Source: Bacillota bacterium
Lineage (GTDB): Bacteria; Bacillota; Clostridia; Lachnospirales; Cellulosilyticaceae
Assembly: GCA_023393125.1 (NCBI GenBank)
Contig: JAEWMQ010000107.1
Span: forward strand, 1-64,000
Reading direction: 5' to 3'
DNA: 64,000 nucleotides
The notes under the pieces were generated by a model. That model did no database searches. It had not been told where the DNA came from and saw only the letters and a list, made by a program, of their open reading frames with translations. The position numbers and the translations under genes are program-made. Shown here one piece after another: positions 34,139-43,323 of this stretch. Position 1 is the stretch's first letter; each line of letters opens with the position of its first letter.

Positions 34139-35221
34139 TTAATCAATTAGATTAGTGGTTCGGTCATTTAAAAAAGCTTCTGCATCGTATGCCAAGAGGG
34201 CTGTTAGTTGATCAAATGAATAGGCCTCTTTTGTCTCAGCATTTCCGAAAGAGCCAAACATTTCATTAGATATATCATTGATTTTGTATTGCTCCATACG
34301 TTGTATACATTGATAATAGAGTGATTTATCATTAGCAGCGACAGCTATTCTAGCAGCTATTGCATAAGCTGCCGTAGACTGAATATCTGTTAGAGCCTCT
34401 CCAGTAATACTGTAGCTACCATATAGAGTACCTTCATTTACACGTTGCTTTAACCACTGCAAACTGGAAGAGGGCATTTCCCCTATTTCAGCTAAGTGAA
34501 GTAATGTTTTAAGCCCGTGAACGATGTGAATAGATTCTTCATTATAAATATGAGAGCTGTAGTCATAATTATTGCGATAAAGAGGGAAACTATCAGAGAT
34601 AAAACCAGAATGAACAATATCTTTTGTAGTATCTAAAATAGATTGCCAGCGAGGGTCATATGTACTTAACTTATATAAAAGTTTAAAGTTGGCATAACAT
34701 AATGTAAGAAAATTATTTTTGTTTTTGTATTGAACATCATAAAAGTCAACTAAGAAACCATTAGAAGTATTTGTTTCATATAAAACATTAGCATAAGCTA
34801 GCGCCTCGTCTGTATAGTATGAATTGTTAAATGTTTCACCTGCTAGAAGTAAGGCTTCTATTAGACGGAAGTCATCTATCAAAGCATTGACCCAAAAACC
34901 TTCACGGTACACATAGATAGAACCATTCTTTAACTTTTCCTCACAAAATAATCTTAAGTTTTCAAAGGCTGATTCGTTTTTTGTATAGACATAATGAAGC
35001 ATCATAAGCCCCATAGATTCACTTAGAACCTCCTCACCAGAAGCATATTCATAGTTTTGAGGTGGGAGATGATAGTTTGTTTTAATACCATAGTCGTGCC
35101 TAGACATTTTTTCTTCTACAAATAGTTGAGTAGACTCTAGAGCAGAAGCATGGGTATTAGAATAAGATACGGTTATAGTTAGCGTCACAACAATAAGAAA
35201 TGAAACTAGTCTTTTAATCAT
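34139..35221 (-). CDS. Secreted GH8-like glycoside hydrolase
   Basis: 360 aa with a signal peptide (LVSFLIVVTLTITVSYSNTHA). EVLSESMGLMMLHYV (around residue 65) matches the family 8 motif that bears the general-acid glutamate, and NALIDDFRLIEALLLAGE and repeated helix pairs fit the alpha/alpha-barrel. GH8 enzymes cut beta-1,4-glucans, xylans or chitosan, and BcsZ-type members trim polymers made by a partner synthase. It is divergent from a processive GT2 at 35615, which supports that role; the exact sugar is unknown. AAAGGATT precedes the ATG. Confidence 0.7.
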   Translation of the reverse strand: MIKRLVSFLIVVTLTITVSYSNTHASALESTQLFVEEKMSRHDYGIKTNYHLPPQNYEYASGEEVLSESMGLMMLHYVYTKNESAFENLRLFCEEKLKNGSIYVYREGFWVNALIDDFRLIEALLLAGETFNNSYYTDEALAYANVLYETNTSNGFLVDFYDVQYKNKNNFLTLCYANFKLLYKLSTYDPRWQSILDTTKDIVHSGFISDSFPLYRNNYDYSSHIYNEESIHIVHGLKTLLHLAEIGEMPSSSLQWLKQRVNEGTLYGSYSITGEALTDIQSTAAYAIAARIAVAANDKSLYYQCIQRMEQYKINDISNEMFGSFGNAETKEAYSFDQLTALLAYDAEAFLNDRTTNLID

Positions 35222-35487
35222 ATGTTTTAATCCTTTAAATATTTATATTTGACTAAGATATAGATAAACCATGTTATAGACATATTTATATTGTAGCAAT
35301 TTAGATGATAAGTGGGGCTACAATACCTTTTTAAATCCTAGATTTAAAATAGTAACTTCTGGGATTAATAGTACCACTAATTGTCTTTTTATCTAAAATG
35401 TGAAATCTAAAATGATTTATCTATAATAATATATACTATGGCATATAATACTTGCAACATAATAAAATACTTAAAAATAAGTAAAGT

Positions 35488-35608
35488 TACCGGTGGATTC
35501 CATACAAACGTGGCAACAGTTATTAAATTTCAAGCAATCAAGGAAACCGTATAGAGTACTGTTTAAAGTAAAATATTTGTATCGCAAGCGAAGCGGTGCC
35601 AAATGGAG
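35488..35608 (+). promoter_or_regulatory. Possible pseudoknotted leader (orphan riboswitch candidate) of the GT2 gene
   Basis: TACCGGT (35488-35494, one bulge) pairs with ACCGTA (35546-35551) and TTCC (35498-35501) with GGAA (35542-35545). AACAGT in the enclosed loop (35515-35520) is a perfect complement of ACTGTT just outside (35558-35563), giving an H-type pseudoknot. TTCCAT (35498-35503) could instead pair with ATGGAG at the ribosome site (35603-35608), giving a simple on/off switch. I do not recognise a known riboswitch class. The rest of the 381-bp gap shows TATAAT-like boxes near 35422 and 35444. Confidence 0.35.
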
Positions 35609-35614
35609 GAAAGA

Positions 35615-36817
35615 ATGATTGTACTGGCCTGGATATTAGAATTAAGCATTTTGTATGATATTATTATTTCTTTTTTTTCTTTTAAAAAGAAAAAAACACC
35701 AACTAAATATGTACTTAATCAGACTTCCAGTTTTTCTGTATTAATTGCCTGTCATAATGAAGAGCAGGTCATAGTAGATAATCTACTTGCTTTATATAAC
35801 AGTGATTATGATAGACAATTGTTTCATGTATTTGTCATTGCAGATAATTGTACAGATAAAACAGAAGTATTATGTCATGATTTTAAGGACAAACATAGAG
35901 ATTTTAATATGATGGTTATACCTGTTAAAGGAGGAAGTAAGCCAAAAGCTTTAAATTCTGGCATTGAATATTTAAAACAACATAATCTTTGGAAGGACCA
36001 GTATATTGTCGTACTTGATGCGGATAATAAGGTTAGTCCTCAAATGCTTAGTTCTTTTAACTATTACCACCAACAGTTTGACATACTTCAATGTAGAATA
36101 CGTTCAGCCAATGATGAAAGTTTTGTTGCAAGAAGTTTTACGGCTGCGTTTAATCGGACAACTTATGACAGGCAAATTGCTAGAAATAACATAGGATTAT
36201 CAGCATCCTTAAGTGGCACAGGATTTAGCATTTGTAGAAAAGTTTTTGACGACATAGATTTTCAACATTGCACCACACTAACAGAGGATTTAGAATTTAG
36301 TGTTTTGGCCATTTTAAAGGGATATAAAATCAAGTTTGTTGAAGAGCAATATGTGCTTAACCAAAATCTTGATGAATTCATCCCATCTATTGTTCAAAGA
36401 ATAAGATGGTGCAGAGGCCATATGCAAGTGAGTATGAAGATGACAGGAAAACTTATTAGGGAATTCATTAAGAAACCTAGATTACAAATAGTGGATACCT
36501 TTTTATTTATTAATACCCCTATAAGAGTGATCCTATTTACAATAGTTGGGATATATATATTAATTACTAAAACATATATATCCCATCTTCTTATTAGTCT
36601 AAGTATACTTATTTTTATCTATACTATTTTCTATACGATCTATTGTAATAGCTATGACGTATCGTATATTTTCAATCAATTTCATTATGGTATATGTATG
36701 TATTTTGTCATTTTATACGGCACACTCACTTATCAAAGTACCATTTGGATTAAAACAAAGCACAAAAAAATACCAAATATCTCTAGAAATATAAAAAACA
36801 CTTCGGATAAGGATTAG
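35615..36817 (+). CDS. Processive family 2 glycosyltransferase (polysaccharide synthase-like)
   Basis: 400 aa from the ATG at 35615, whose ribosome site is TGGAGG; the upstream ATG at 35603 lies in that site. An N-terminal membrane segment precedes the GT-A domain, with DNCTDKT (UDP-binding), GGSKPKALN, the metal DAD in VLDADNK, the acceptor loop GTGF, the base region TEDLEF and QRIRWCRGH (the QxxRW of processive enzymes). Two or three membrane segments follow. It should polymerise a sugar from a nucleotide donor and may export the chain. No PilZ domain is present. The divergent GH8-like gene suggests a minimal beta-glucan-like exopolysaccharide locus. Confidence 0.85.
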   Translation: MIVLAWILELSILYDIIISFFSFKKKKTPTKYVLNQTSSFSVLIACHNEEQVIVDNLLALYNSDYDRQLFHVFVIADNCTDKTEVLCHDFKDKHRDFNMMVIPVKGGSKPKALNSGIEYLKQHNLWKDQYIVVLDADNKVSPQMLSSFNYYHQQFDILQCRIRSANDESFVARSFTAAFNRTTYDRQIARNNIGLSASLSGTGFSICRKVFDDIDFQHCTTLTEDLEFSVLAILKGYKIKFVEEQYVLNQNLDEFIPSIVQRIRWCRGHMQVSMKMTGKLIREFIKKPRLQIVDTFLFINTPIRVILFTIVGIYILITKTYISHLLISLSILIFIYTIFYTIYCNSYDVSYIFNQFHYGICMYFVILYGTLTYQSTIWIKTKHKKIPNISRNIKNTSDKD

Positions 36818-37052
36818 TGATAGTAAAAACCAAATATGATAATAAAAAATAATAGATAATTAATATAAAATATAGTTAAATGAAAGGGCCTGCTACAAAA
36901 TCATAAGATGCTTATGTGGATATGAGAAAATAGATAGCCTAAATAAAGATTTAAGAGTAGGACCAGATCCAGATAATTTTGATTTTTAATTTACAATATG
37001 AAGTAGCTAAAAGTAGTACTAAGATAATTTGAAGTATATATAGTATCTTTGA

Positions 37053-37090
37053 AATAACCTTTAGGAGAAAATCTCTTAAAGGTTATTTTT
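37053..37090 (+). terminator. Terminator downstream of the GT2 region
   Basis: AATAACCTTTA and TAAAGGTTATT with a GAGA-AAA-TCTC tip, followed by TTTTT. It lies 236 bp after the GT2 stop, which implies a longer 3' end or a lost gene. Confidence 0.85.
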
Positions 37091-37154
37091 ATTTATAGAA
37101 TAACCTCATGGGATTCATCATTACTCTATAAAAGATGTTTAAAATTTTGAATTA

Positions 37155-37163
37155 TGATATAAT
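37155..37163 (+). promoter_or_regulatory. Extended -10 promoter of the DUF2339/DUF3999 pair
   Basis: TGATATAAT, an extended -10 element, about 110 bp before the start codon. Confidence 0.5.
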
Positions 37164-37271
37164 TATGATAAGTTGTCTGGCTTAAAATACTTATATAGAT
37201 TTAAGCAGTACAAAGAAGGTATATGAGAAAATAGGTTAGTAAAATAGGGGGCATAAGTGGGGGGAGAATTT

Positions 37272-39788
37272 ATGGAGTTAGGTAATAAGGTTCAAGGCTT
37301 ATTAAAGAGTCAAAAGGATATTTTAAGAGAATATGAAGAGTTATTTAAGGAAATTAGTTTAGATGATCCTATTAATGAAAATATTAGGATGAAAAAAGAG
37401 ATTGAAGATATTAGACAAAATTTAGTTGAAGCAGAAGAAAGGGTAACGAAGCTTCAGCAGGAAAATATGAGTATAAGAACTTCATTAAGGGATCAGATGC
37501 TTAATGAAAGGGGAGCTATACTTAATGGATCAAAACAAAAAATGAAATTTTATTTTGATGTTGCAGAAAATCAGGGGATTAATAAGCTCCAATCCCTAGA
37601 GTACTCAGTAAAGAATAGAATTAATAAGCTTAATGCTATAGTTTTTAAAGAATTTCAGGACCAGGATGAAGAAATAAGTAGGGCAATAGCTCGCATGGAA
37701 CTGGAAATTGAAGAGAAAATAAGTATTCAAAAGGAAAGGCTAAAGCAGGAAAAAGTAAAATTAATAGATGAAATGAAAAGGGAGTATGACACCTTACAGG
37801 AAGAGAAGGTTAGTGATGAGGCACTAGCTAAAAAGCAGAAACATAATGATATAGAGGTTTCAATTGGTCTTAATTGGATTAATAAGGTGGGAATTATTAT
37901 ATTATTATTAGGAGTTGCCACCGCTATGAAGTATACCTATTCTGTATGGTTTAATGACTATATGAAAGGGATTTCAGGCTTTCTTTTAGGAGCAGGGCTA
38001 CTAGCTATAGGGGAATGGATGAATAAAAAGAATAAGAATCTATTTGCCTTGGGTTTATGTGGTGGAGGAATAGGTACGTTGTATCTGACTGTTTTTAGCT
38101 GCTATTTCTTTTTAAACATATTGAACCTACCAATTAGTATTATGGTATCCGTGCTAATAACACTGGTTTCTCTTGCTCTTTCTAAGAGATATAACTCGAT
38201 GACCATTGCTGGTATCTCTTTATTTGGAGGATATCTTCCCTTCTTTAGTTTTGCATTCATTCAAGGAATAGAGGGCTCTCAAGTATATATTGCTATGGGA
38301 TATTTAATCATATTGAATTTATTAGTATTAGCAATAGCATTTGGAAGCAGGTGGATTTACATCAATTACCTTAGCTTTTTACTCAATATGCCTTGCTTAA
38401 TTTATTTGGCACTTAGTTCAAGTAATGAAATCATAGGAATAGCTTATGCTATATTAACCTTTATGATGTACTTAGGAATAACACTTGCTTATCCGATTAG
38501 AAGAAATATAAAGCTTAACCGCTTAGATATAGCGTTACTAGGTCTAAATACGGTTATCAATTGTTTACTTGTATATGGATTATTTGAGACAGCGGGGCTT
38601 GGTGACTATAAAGGCTTTTTAGCATTAATTTACGCAGCTAGTTATTTTGGTTTAAGTAGACTTATATTTAAAAAGACTTTTCAAGAGAAGCATGTACAAG
38701 CACTATTTAGTATAACGGCCTTAACTTTTGCTATACTTATGATTCCTTTTCAATTTGGTATTGAGTGGGTTACAATAGGTTGGTTAATAGAAGCGATTTT
38801 GATGCTTACTTTTGCGAGAAAGTATAATACTAATAAGCTTGAAAATGGGGGCTGGATAATACTTGGACTCTGTACAATTGTCTTTTTTAACTATGATTTT
38901 AACCTGGGTTGGGACCTACAATACTTTGCACTTAGGTATTCTTGTTTAACTCTAGGATTAATCTATGCTTTTAGCTTATATGTTTCAGAGTATAACAAAA
39001 GTGAGTTTATGAAGTACACTAAAAAAGGTCAGATCTATAATGGACTTAAATATTTTATTGTTCTTAATACTTGGGTCTATTTACTCAGAATGGTAATAGG
39101 AGCCTATGACCAATACTTTGCTATTAAGTTACCAGAGTCATATATAGATTTTTATAAACTAATGATTATAACAATAATGACTATAGCGTTTGCATACGTT
39201 GTATTAAAAATAGAAGCTATAAGAGACAAGGTGGTCATTGGTATTGCCACTGCGCTACTCGTATTAGCCAATCTATCATGTATAGCCGTTAACCTAATGA
39301 GCGTAGGAAACTATTCAGATGAGACGCTAAGATTGATATCCATGATTATTTTAGTACTATACAATATCCTAGTATTTATTACGGTAAAGGACTTAACTAT
39401 AAAGTTCGTTAGAAGAAATAGCTTTAGTATTGAATATTACCCGCTGACTATAGCAATTTATCTTCTAGGTATCACTACACTATTTTTAACAAGACAATTT
39501 AACCTTGAAAATATCAATTTAATTATAAGCATCATCTTTGTTATTATGGCGTTTTCGTGTATTGCTTTTGGATTTAAGAAGCATTACTTGCTTATAAGAA
39601 GGTTTGGATTAGGTCTATCGATTTTTTCAACTGGTAAGCTATTTATCTTTGATTTACATTATTTAAATGGGATAGGAAGAATCATAGCATATTTCTGCTT
39701 TGGATTAATATTAATAGGTATATCCTTTATGTATCAAAGACTGCGAACAAGTATAGAGGAGGCTAAGACGAATGAAGAAAGTCTTTAG
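37272..39788 (+). CDS. DUF2339 multi-pass membrane protein
   Basis: 838 aa. A coiled-coil cytoplasmic N-terminus (residues about 1-195, heptad-rich KKEIEDIRQNL...ERLKQEKVKLIDEMKREY) leads into some 20 membrane segments, starting with GLNWINKVGIIILLLGVATAMKY, the DUF2339 signature. Function is unknown; the family is probably an envelope channel or assembly factor and usually travels with DUF3999. That partner follows here with a 17-bp overlap. Start at 37272 (GGGGGGAG site); a GTG 15 bp upstream is less likely. Confidence 0.85.
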   Translation: MELGNKVQGLLKSQKDILREYEELFKEISLDDPINENIRMKKEIEDIRQNLVEAEERVTKLQQENMSIRTSLRDQMLNERGAILNGSKQKMKFYFDVAENQGINKLQSLEYSVKNRINKLNAIVFKEFQDQDEEISRAIARMELEIEEKISIQKERLKQEKVKLIDEMKREYDTLQEEKVSDEALAKKQKHNDIEVSIGLNWINKVGIIILLLGVATAMKYTYSVWFNDYMKGISGFLLGAGLLAIGEWMNKKNKNLFALGLCGGGIGTLYLTVFSCYFFLNILNLPISIMVSVLITLVSLALSKRYNSMTIAGISLFGGYLPFFSFAFIQGIEGSQVYIAMGYLIILNLLVLAIAFGSRWIYINYLSFLLNMPCLIYLALSSSNEIIGIAYAILTFMMYLGITLAYPIRRNIKLNRLDIALLGLNTVINCLLVYGLFETAGLGDYKGFLALIYAASYFGLSRLIFKKTFQEKHVQALFSITALTFAILMIPFQFGIEWVTIGWLIEAILMLTFARKYNTNKLENGGWIILGLCTIVFFNYDFNLGWDLQYFALRYSCLTLGLIYAFSLYVSEYNKSEFMKYTKKGQIYNGLKYFIVLNTWVYLLRMVIGAYDQYFAIKLPESYIDFYKLMIITIMTIAFAYVVLKIEAIRDKVVIGIATALLVLANLSCIAVNLMSVGNYSDETLRLISMIILVLYNILVFITVKDLTIKFVRRNSFSIEYYPLTIAIYLLGITTLFLTRQFNLENINLIISIIFVIMAFSCIAFGFKKHYLLIRRFGLGLSIFSTGKLFIFDLHYLNGIGRIIAYFCFGLILIGISFMYQRLRTSIEEAKTNEESL

Positions 39789-41046
39789 TTTACCGCTAGC
39801 AATATTAATTTTTGTACTTTCTGGGGCAACAAGTATCTTTGCAGATACTGAAGGTGAATGGAAATATTCTAAGGAGGTTTCCTTTGAGAATAAAGAAGAG
39901 GTCAAGGCAATTTACTTAGATGAAGAGATTTATAGATTTGCAAAAGAGGACTTATCAGATTTAAGGCTTATAAATGAAAAGAATGAGTTTGTGCCTTATT
40001 ATATTTACAATAAATTCTTGAGTACAAATAAGGTAGAGCGCACTGAATATGTGGGAAAAGAAATTCTTTCATTTATGAAAGGAAATGATTATTACAGTGA
40101 TTATGAAATAAGCGCTCCTAAAGCAAACAGTGATGTGATAGGCAATAAGCTTAAGGTAGAGGTAGTAAAAGAGAGTTTTTATAAGGAAGTGCAGATACTA
40201 GGGAGCTACGATAATAAGAATTGGGAGAGTATTAAAGCTGATACCCTCTATAGAGTTAATGGCGTAGAAAAGCTAAATATTTTACTAGATGATACCTATA
40301 AGTATCTTTACTACAGAATTATTTCTGTTAATGATACTTCAGGGGTTATTATTAATCATGTGATCCTTGAGTATGATATAAATGAGGCTATATATGAGAA
40401 CTACAAAGGCTTTAAGAAAATAAACCATGAAGTGGAAGTAAACAAGGAAAATAATGAAACCATTCTAAAGCTTCATAATAAAGATAGACTTAGAATAAAT
40501 AGCATAAAGATAAACAGCAAGGATGATTTTAAAAGGAATTATATGCTTTATACAGCTAACGAAGAAGGTGAAAGGCTCCAAGTCGTTGGCCTAGGAGAAG
40601 TCTATAGTTTAAATCTAGATCAATTTAAAGCTGAGGATACCACTATACAAATAGAAGATACTATGGAAAACTATCTTTCATCAGAATATATCCAAGTTGT
40701 TATTGAAGATAGAGATAATTATCCAATAAACATTGAGGATATAGAAATAAGTTATTATATAGATAAGATGGTGTTTAAATCTAATGATAGTGATAAGATT
40801 TACGTCCTATTTGGCAATGATGAAGCTATAGAGCCTTATTATGATATTAATGCCTACATAGAGAAAATAGAAAAAGTAGATCAGGAAAATACCACTTTAT
40901 TAGGTCTAGTAGAAAAAACTATAGAAGTAGAAGGCAAGAAGAATTTTGATTTTAAATGGTTATTAAATATTTCTGTAATAGGAGTTTCTGGCCTACTTAT
41001 TATATTAATCATTAGAAAAGGTCAGTTTCATAAGGACGCTAAGTAA
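39772..41046 (+). CDS. DUF3999-like exported, membrane-anchored protein
   Basis: 424 aa. Signal peptide (VFSLPLAILIFVLSGATSIFA), a beta-rich extracytoplasmic region (EWKYSKEVSFENKEEVKAIYL, SDLRLINEKNEFVPYYI, EVQILGSYDNKNWESI) and a C-terminal membrane segment (LLNISVIGVSGLLIILII). The SYDNKNWESI stretch resembles a discoidin-like fold. It overlaps the DUF2339 gene by 17 bp, so the pair is translationally coupled and likely forms one complex. Function unknown. Confidence 0.75.
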   Translation: MKKVFSLPLAILIFVLSGATSIFADTEGEWKYSKEVSFENKEEVKAIYLDEEIYRFAKEDLSDLRLINEKNEFVPYYIYNKFLSTNKVERTEYVGKEILSFMKGNDYYSDYEISAPKANSDVIGNKLKVEVVKESFYKEVQILGSYDNKNWESIKADTLYRVNGVEKLNILLDDTYKYLYYRIISVNDTSGVIINHVILEYDINEAIYENYKGFKKINHEVEVNKENNETILKLHNKDRLRINSIKINSKDDFKRNYMLYTANEEGERLQVVGLGEVYSLNLDQFKAEDTTIQIEDTMENYLSSEYIQVVIEDRDNYPINIEDIEISYYIDKMVFKSNDSDKIYVLFGNDEAIEPYYDINAYIEKIEKVDQENTTLLGLVEKTIEVEGKKNFDFKWLLNISVIGVSGLLIILIIRKGQFHKDAK

Positions 41047-41062
41047 TAGTAGGTATTAATTT

Positions 41063-41114
41063 AAAAAAGGTTTATTCTATGGTACGATAGTCGTAACAAA
41101 GAGTAGACCTTTTT
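41063..41114 (+). terminator. Terminator of the DUF2339/DUF3999 pair
   Basis: AAAAGGTTTATTCT pairs with AGAGTAGACCTTTT (wobbles included), and T residues follow. Confidence 0.8.
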
Positions 41115-41204
41115 GCATTGTAGCATATAACTAATAGGGAAACCTATTTAGATTAAAAAGATAAAGAAGTAGCATTTATTTCATATCATAGAATAGGAGT
41201 AAGT

Positions 41205-43145
41205 ATGAAGAAATTAAGCCTTGGATGTACACTAGATTGTTTTGATTGTTGTAAGTTTAATGTTTATGTAGAAGAAAATGAAATTGTTAAGATAGAAGGA
41301 GATAAAGAGCATCCTTATACCAAGGGAGTGGTTTGTAAAAAAGGATTAATGCATTTAGATCGCCTAAAGCATCCTAAAAGACAATACAAACCGCTTCTTA
41401 AAGTAGAAGGCAAGTGGCAAGAGATTTCCTTTGAAGAAGCTTTAAAGATAATGGCAGATAAGCTAACAGCGTATAAAAAAGAGAGTGGTGCTCAGTCCAT
41501 TCTTTATTATGAGCAATATGGAAATGGTAGTTTGCTTAAAAGCATAGGAGATGTATTTTTTAATTTCTTTGGAGGGGTTACTAAACAAAAGGGAGGCCCT
41601 TGTTGGAGTGCGGGTATTGCAGCGCAGAAACAAAATTTTGGAGATGTAAGAAGTCATGCCCTAGAAGATATGTTAAATAGTAAGACAATCTTAATATGGG
41701 GTAAGAATCCAGCCTATACTACTATTCATACCATGCAAATGGTAAAAAAAGCTCAGAAGCAAGGTAGCTTTGTAATCGTTATTGATCCTATTTATACTGC
41801 AACGGCTAAACAAGCAGATCATTATGTTGCTATAAAGCCTGGAGGCGATGGAGCCTTGGCACTAGCTATGGGTAAGAGGATTATTGAAAAAGGTTTGTAT
41901 GATGAGGCATATATTAATAAGCATGTTAATGGATTTGAGGCGTATAAGACTTATGTGAATACTTTAGATTTAGATAGTCTTTGCGAAAAAGCAGGGGTTT
42001 CCAAAGATGAGGTTGATTTTCTGGTAGAAAAGTATACGGATTTGTATTCAACCATTTTAGTAGGCTATGGATTGCAAAAATATGCTTATGGAGGAAATAA
42101 TATTCATCTAATTGATGCTCTAGCTGCGCTAACAGGACAAATAGGAGTAAGTGGCGGTGGTGTGAATTACGCCAATAAAGTGTATTCAAGTGTGTTAAAC
42201 CTAGATCCTTATGAGAGTGAAAAGTATGCAGATAACCGTAGTGTCTATGTAAGTCATATGAGCTCATTTATTAAAAATAATGATATTAAAATGGCTGTCA
42301 TTACAAAGAGTAACTTACTTAATCAATTACCTGACTTACATGAGTTAGAGGGTGCATTAAGGAAAATAGAGTTTAAAGTTTGCTTTGATATCTTTCTAAC
42401 GGATACAGCAGAAGCGTGTGATTTATTTATCCCTACAACAACTGTTCTAGAAAGTGAAGATTTACTGTTTAGTTCTATGACAAATCCTTACTTAACCTAC
42501 AATGAAAAGGCAGTAGAACCTAGAGAGCCTTTAATGGATGAATATAATTTTTATCAAATACTTGCTAAAGAGTTAGAATTAGAGCATTACCCATTAGTAA
42601 GTAAGAAAGACTATCTAGAAAAAGTACTAGAGCCTCTAAAAGAAAAATATCCAGAAATCAGCTTAACTTATCTGAAGGAGAATTATTTTACCATTCATCA
42701 ACCTATTGCGTGGCAAGACCAAAACTTCCTAACAGCTTCAGGAAAGTTTGAGATGCTCTTTAATCCAGAGGCCCTTGAAGAGAAGGAAGAGATGCAAAGG
42801 GGAAGCAAGAAGGATTATAACTTTAGATTGTTAACGAATCATAGCAAAGATTCACTATTTAGTCAGCATTTTATGGATAAAGAAGAGAGAGCTGTGGCTT
42901 ATATCAATACTAAAATGGCAGAACAAGGTGGATTTAAAGAAAATGACTTAGTTTATCTAGAATCTTCAAAGGGAAACATTAAGATTAAGCTTCGAATAGA
43001 TAATAGTATAGGTGACGAAATAGTAATGATGTACGTGGGTTGGTGGAAGAAACACGGGAATCCTAACTGGATTACTCAGGCAGGGATTTCGGATATAGGG
43101 GGACAAGTTACTTATAACGAGACTTTTGTTAAGATTTATAAGTAA
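41205..43145 (+). CDS. Molybdopterin-dependent oxidoreductase (DMSO reductase family), stand-alone
   Basis: 646 aa. N-terminal [4Fe-4S] site (CTLDCFDCC near residues 8-16, with a fourth cysteine in GVVCKKGLMHLDRLKHP), then molybdopterin-binding domains (ILIWGKNPAYTT, VIDPIYTATAKQADHYVAIKPGGDGALALAM) and a C-terminal dinucleotide-binding domain. No signal peptide, so it is cytosolic. The family includes formate dehydrogenases and polysulfide or arsenate reductases, and the active-site residue is not certain (GPCWSAG is a candidate region). No electron-transfer subunit or cofactor gene is adjacent. Ribosome site is AGGAGTAAGT. Confidence 0.85.
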   Translation: MKKLSLGCTLDCFDCCKFNVYVEENEIVKIEGDKEHPYTKGVVCKKGLMHLDRLKHPKRQYKPLLKVEGKWQEISFEEALKIMADKLTAYKKESGAQSILYYEQYGNGSLLKSIGDVFFNFFGGVTKQKGGPCWSAGIAAQKQNFGDVRSHALEDMLNSKTILIWGKNPAYTTIHTMQMVKKAQKQGSFVIVIDPIYTATAKQADHYVAIKPGGDGALALAMGKRIIEKGLYDEAYINKHVNGFEAYKTYVNTLDLDSLCEKAGVSKDEVDFLVEKYTDLYSTILVGYGLQKYAYGGNNIHLIDALAALTGQIGVSGGGVNYANKVYSSVLNLDPYESEKYADNRSVYVSHMSSFIKNNDIKMAVITKSNLLNQLPDLHELEGALRKIEFKVCFDIFLTDTAEACDLFIPTTTVLESEDLLFSSMTNPYLTYNEKAVEPREPLMDEYNFYQILAKELELEHYPLVSKKDYLEKVLEPLKEKYPEISLTYLKENYFTIHQPIAWQDQNFLTASGKFEMLFNPEALEEKEEMQRGSKKDYNFRLLTNHSKDSLFSQHFMDKEERAVAYINTKMAEQGGFKENDLVYLESSKGNIKIKLRIDNSIGDEIVMMYVGWWKKHGNPNWITQAGISDIGGQVTYNETFVKIYK

Positions 43146-43323
43146 CCAAGACACCTTTATTTTAAAGAAGCATATACCTATAAAACTAAATAGAAGAATT
43201 AGCAAATAACAATTATTATTTACTAATAGAATATAATGTATTATAGTAATGGAGTTAGAGTACAAAAAACTATAGGGAAATTGACTTTAATCTAGAGGTC
43301 ATAATGAAAGGATAAATAATTAA

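Larger units (their letters stand above)
36818..37271. other. Intergenic region, 454 bp, with a short coding-like stretch and terminator
   Basis: A short open stretch ending at about 37000 reads KIDSLNKDLRVGPDPDNFDF before a stop but has no start codon; it may be a gene remnant. A terminator lies at 37053-37090 and the DUF2339 promoter at 37155. Otherwise AT-rich with nothing recognised. Confidence 0.4.

Noticed and set aside
35460..35600. Known c-di-GMP riboswitch upstream of the GT2 gene
   Set aside because: Considered because of the polysaccharide context, but the conserved c-di-GMP-I and -II sequence blocks are not present by eye.
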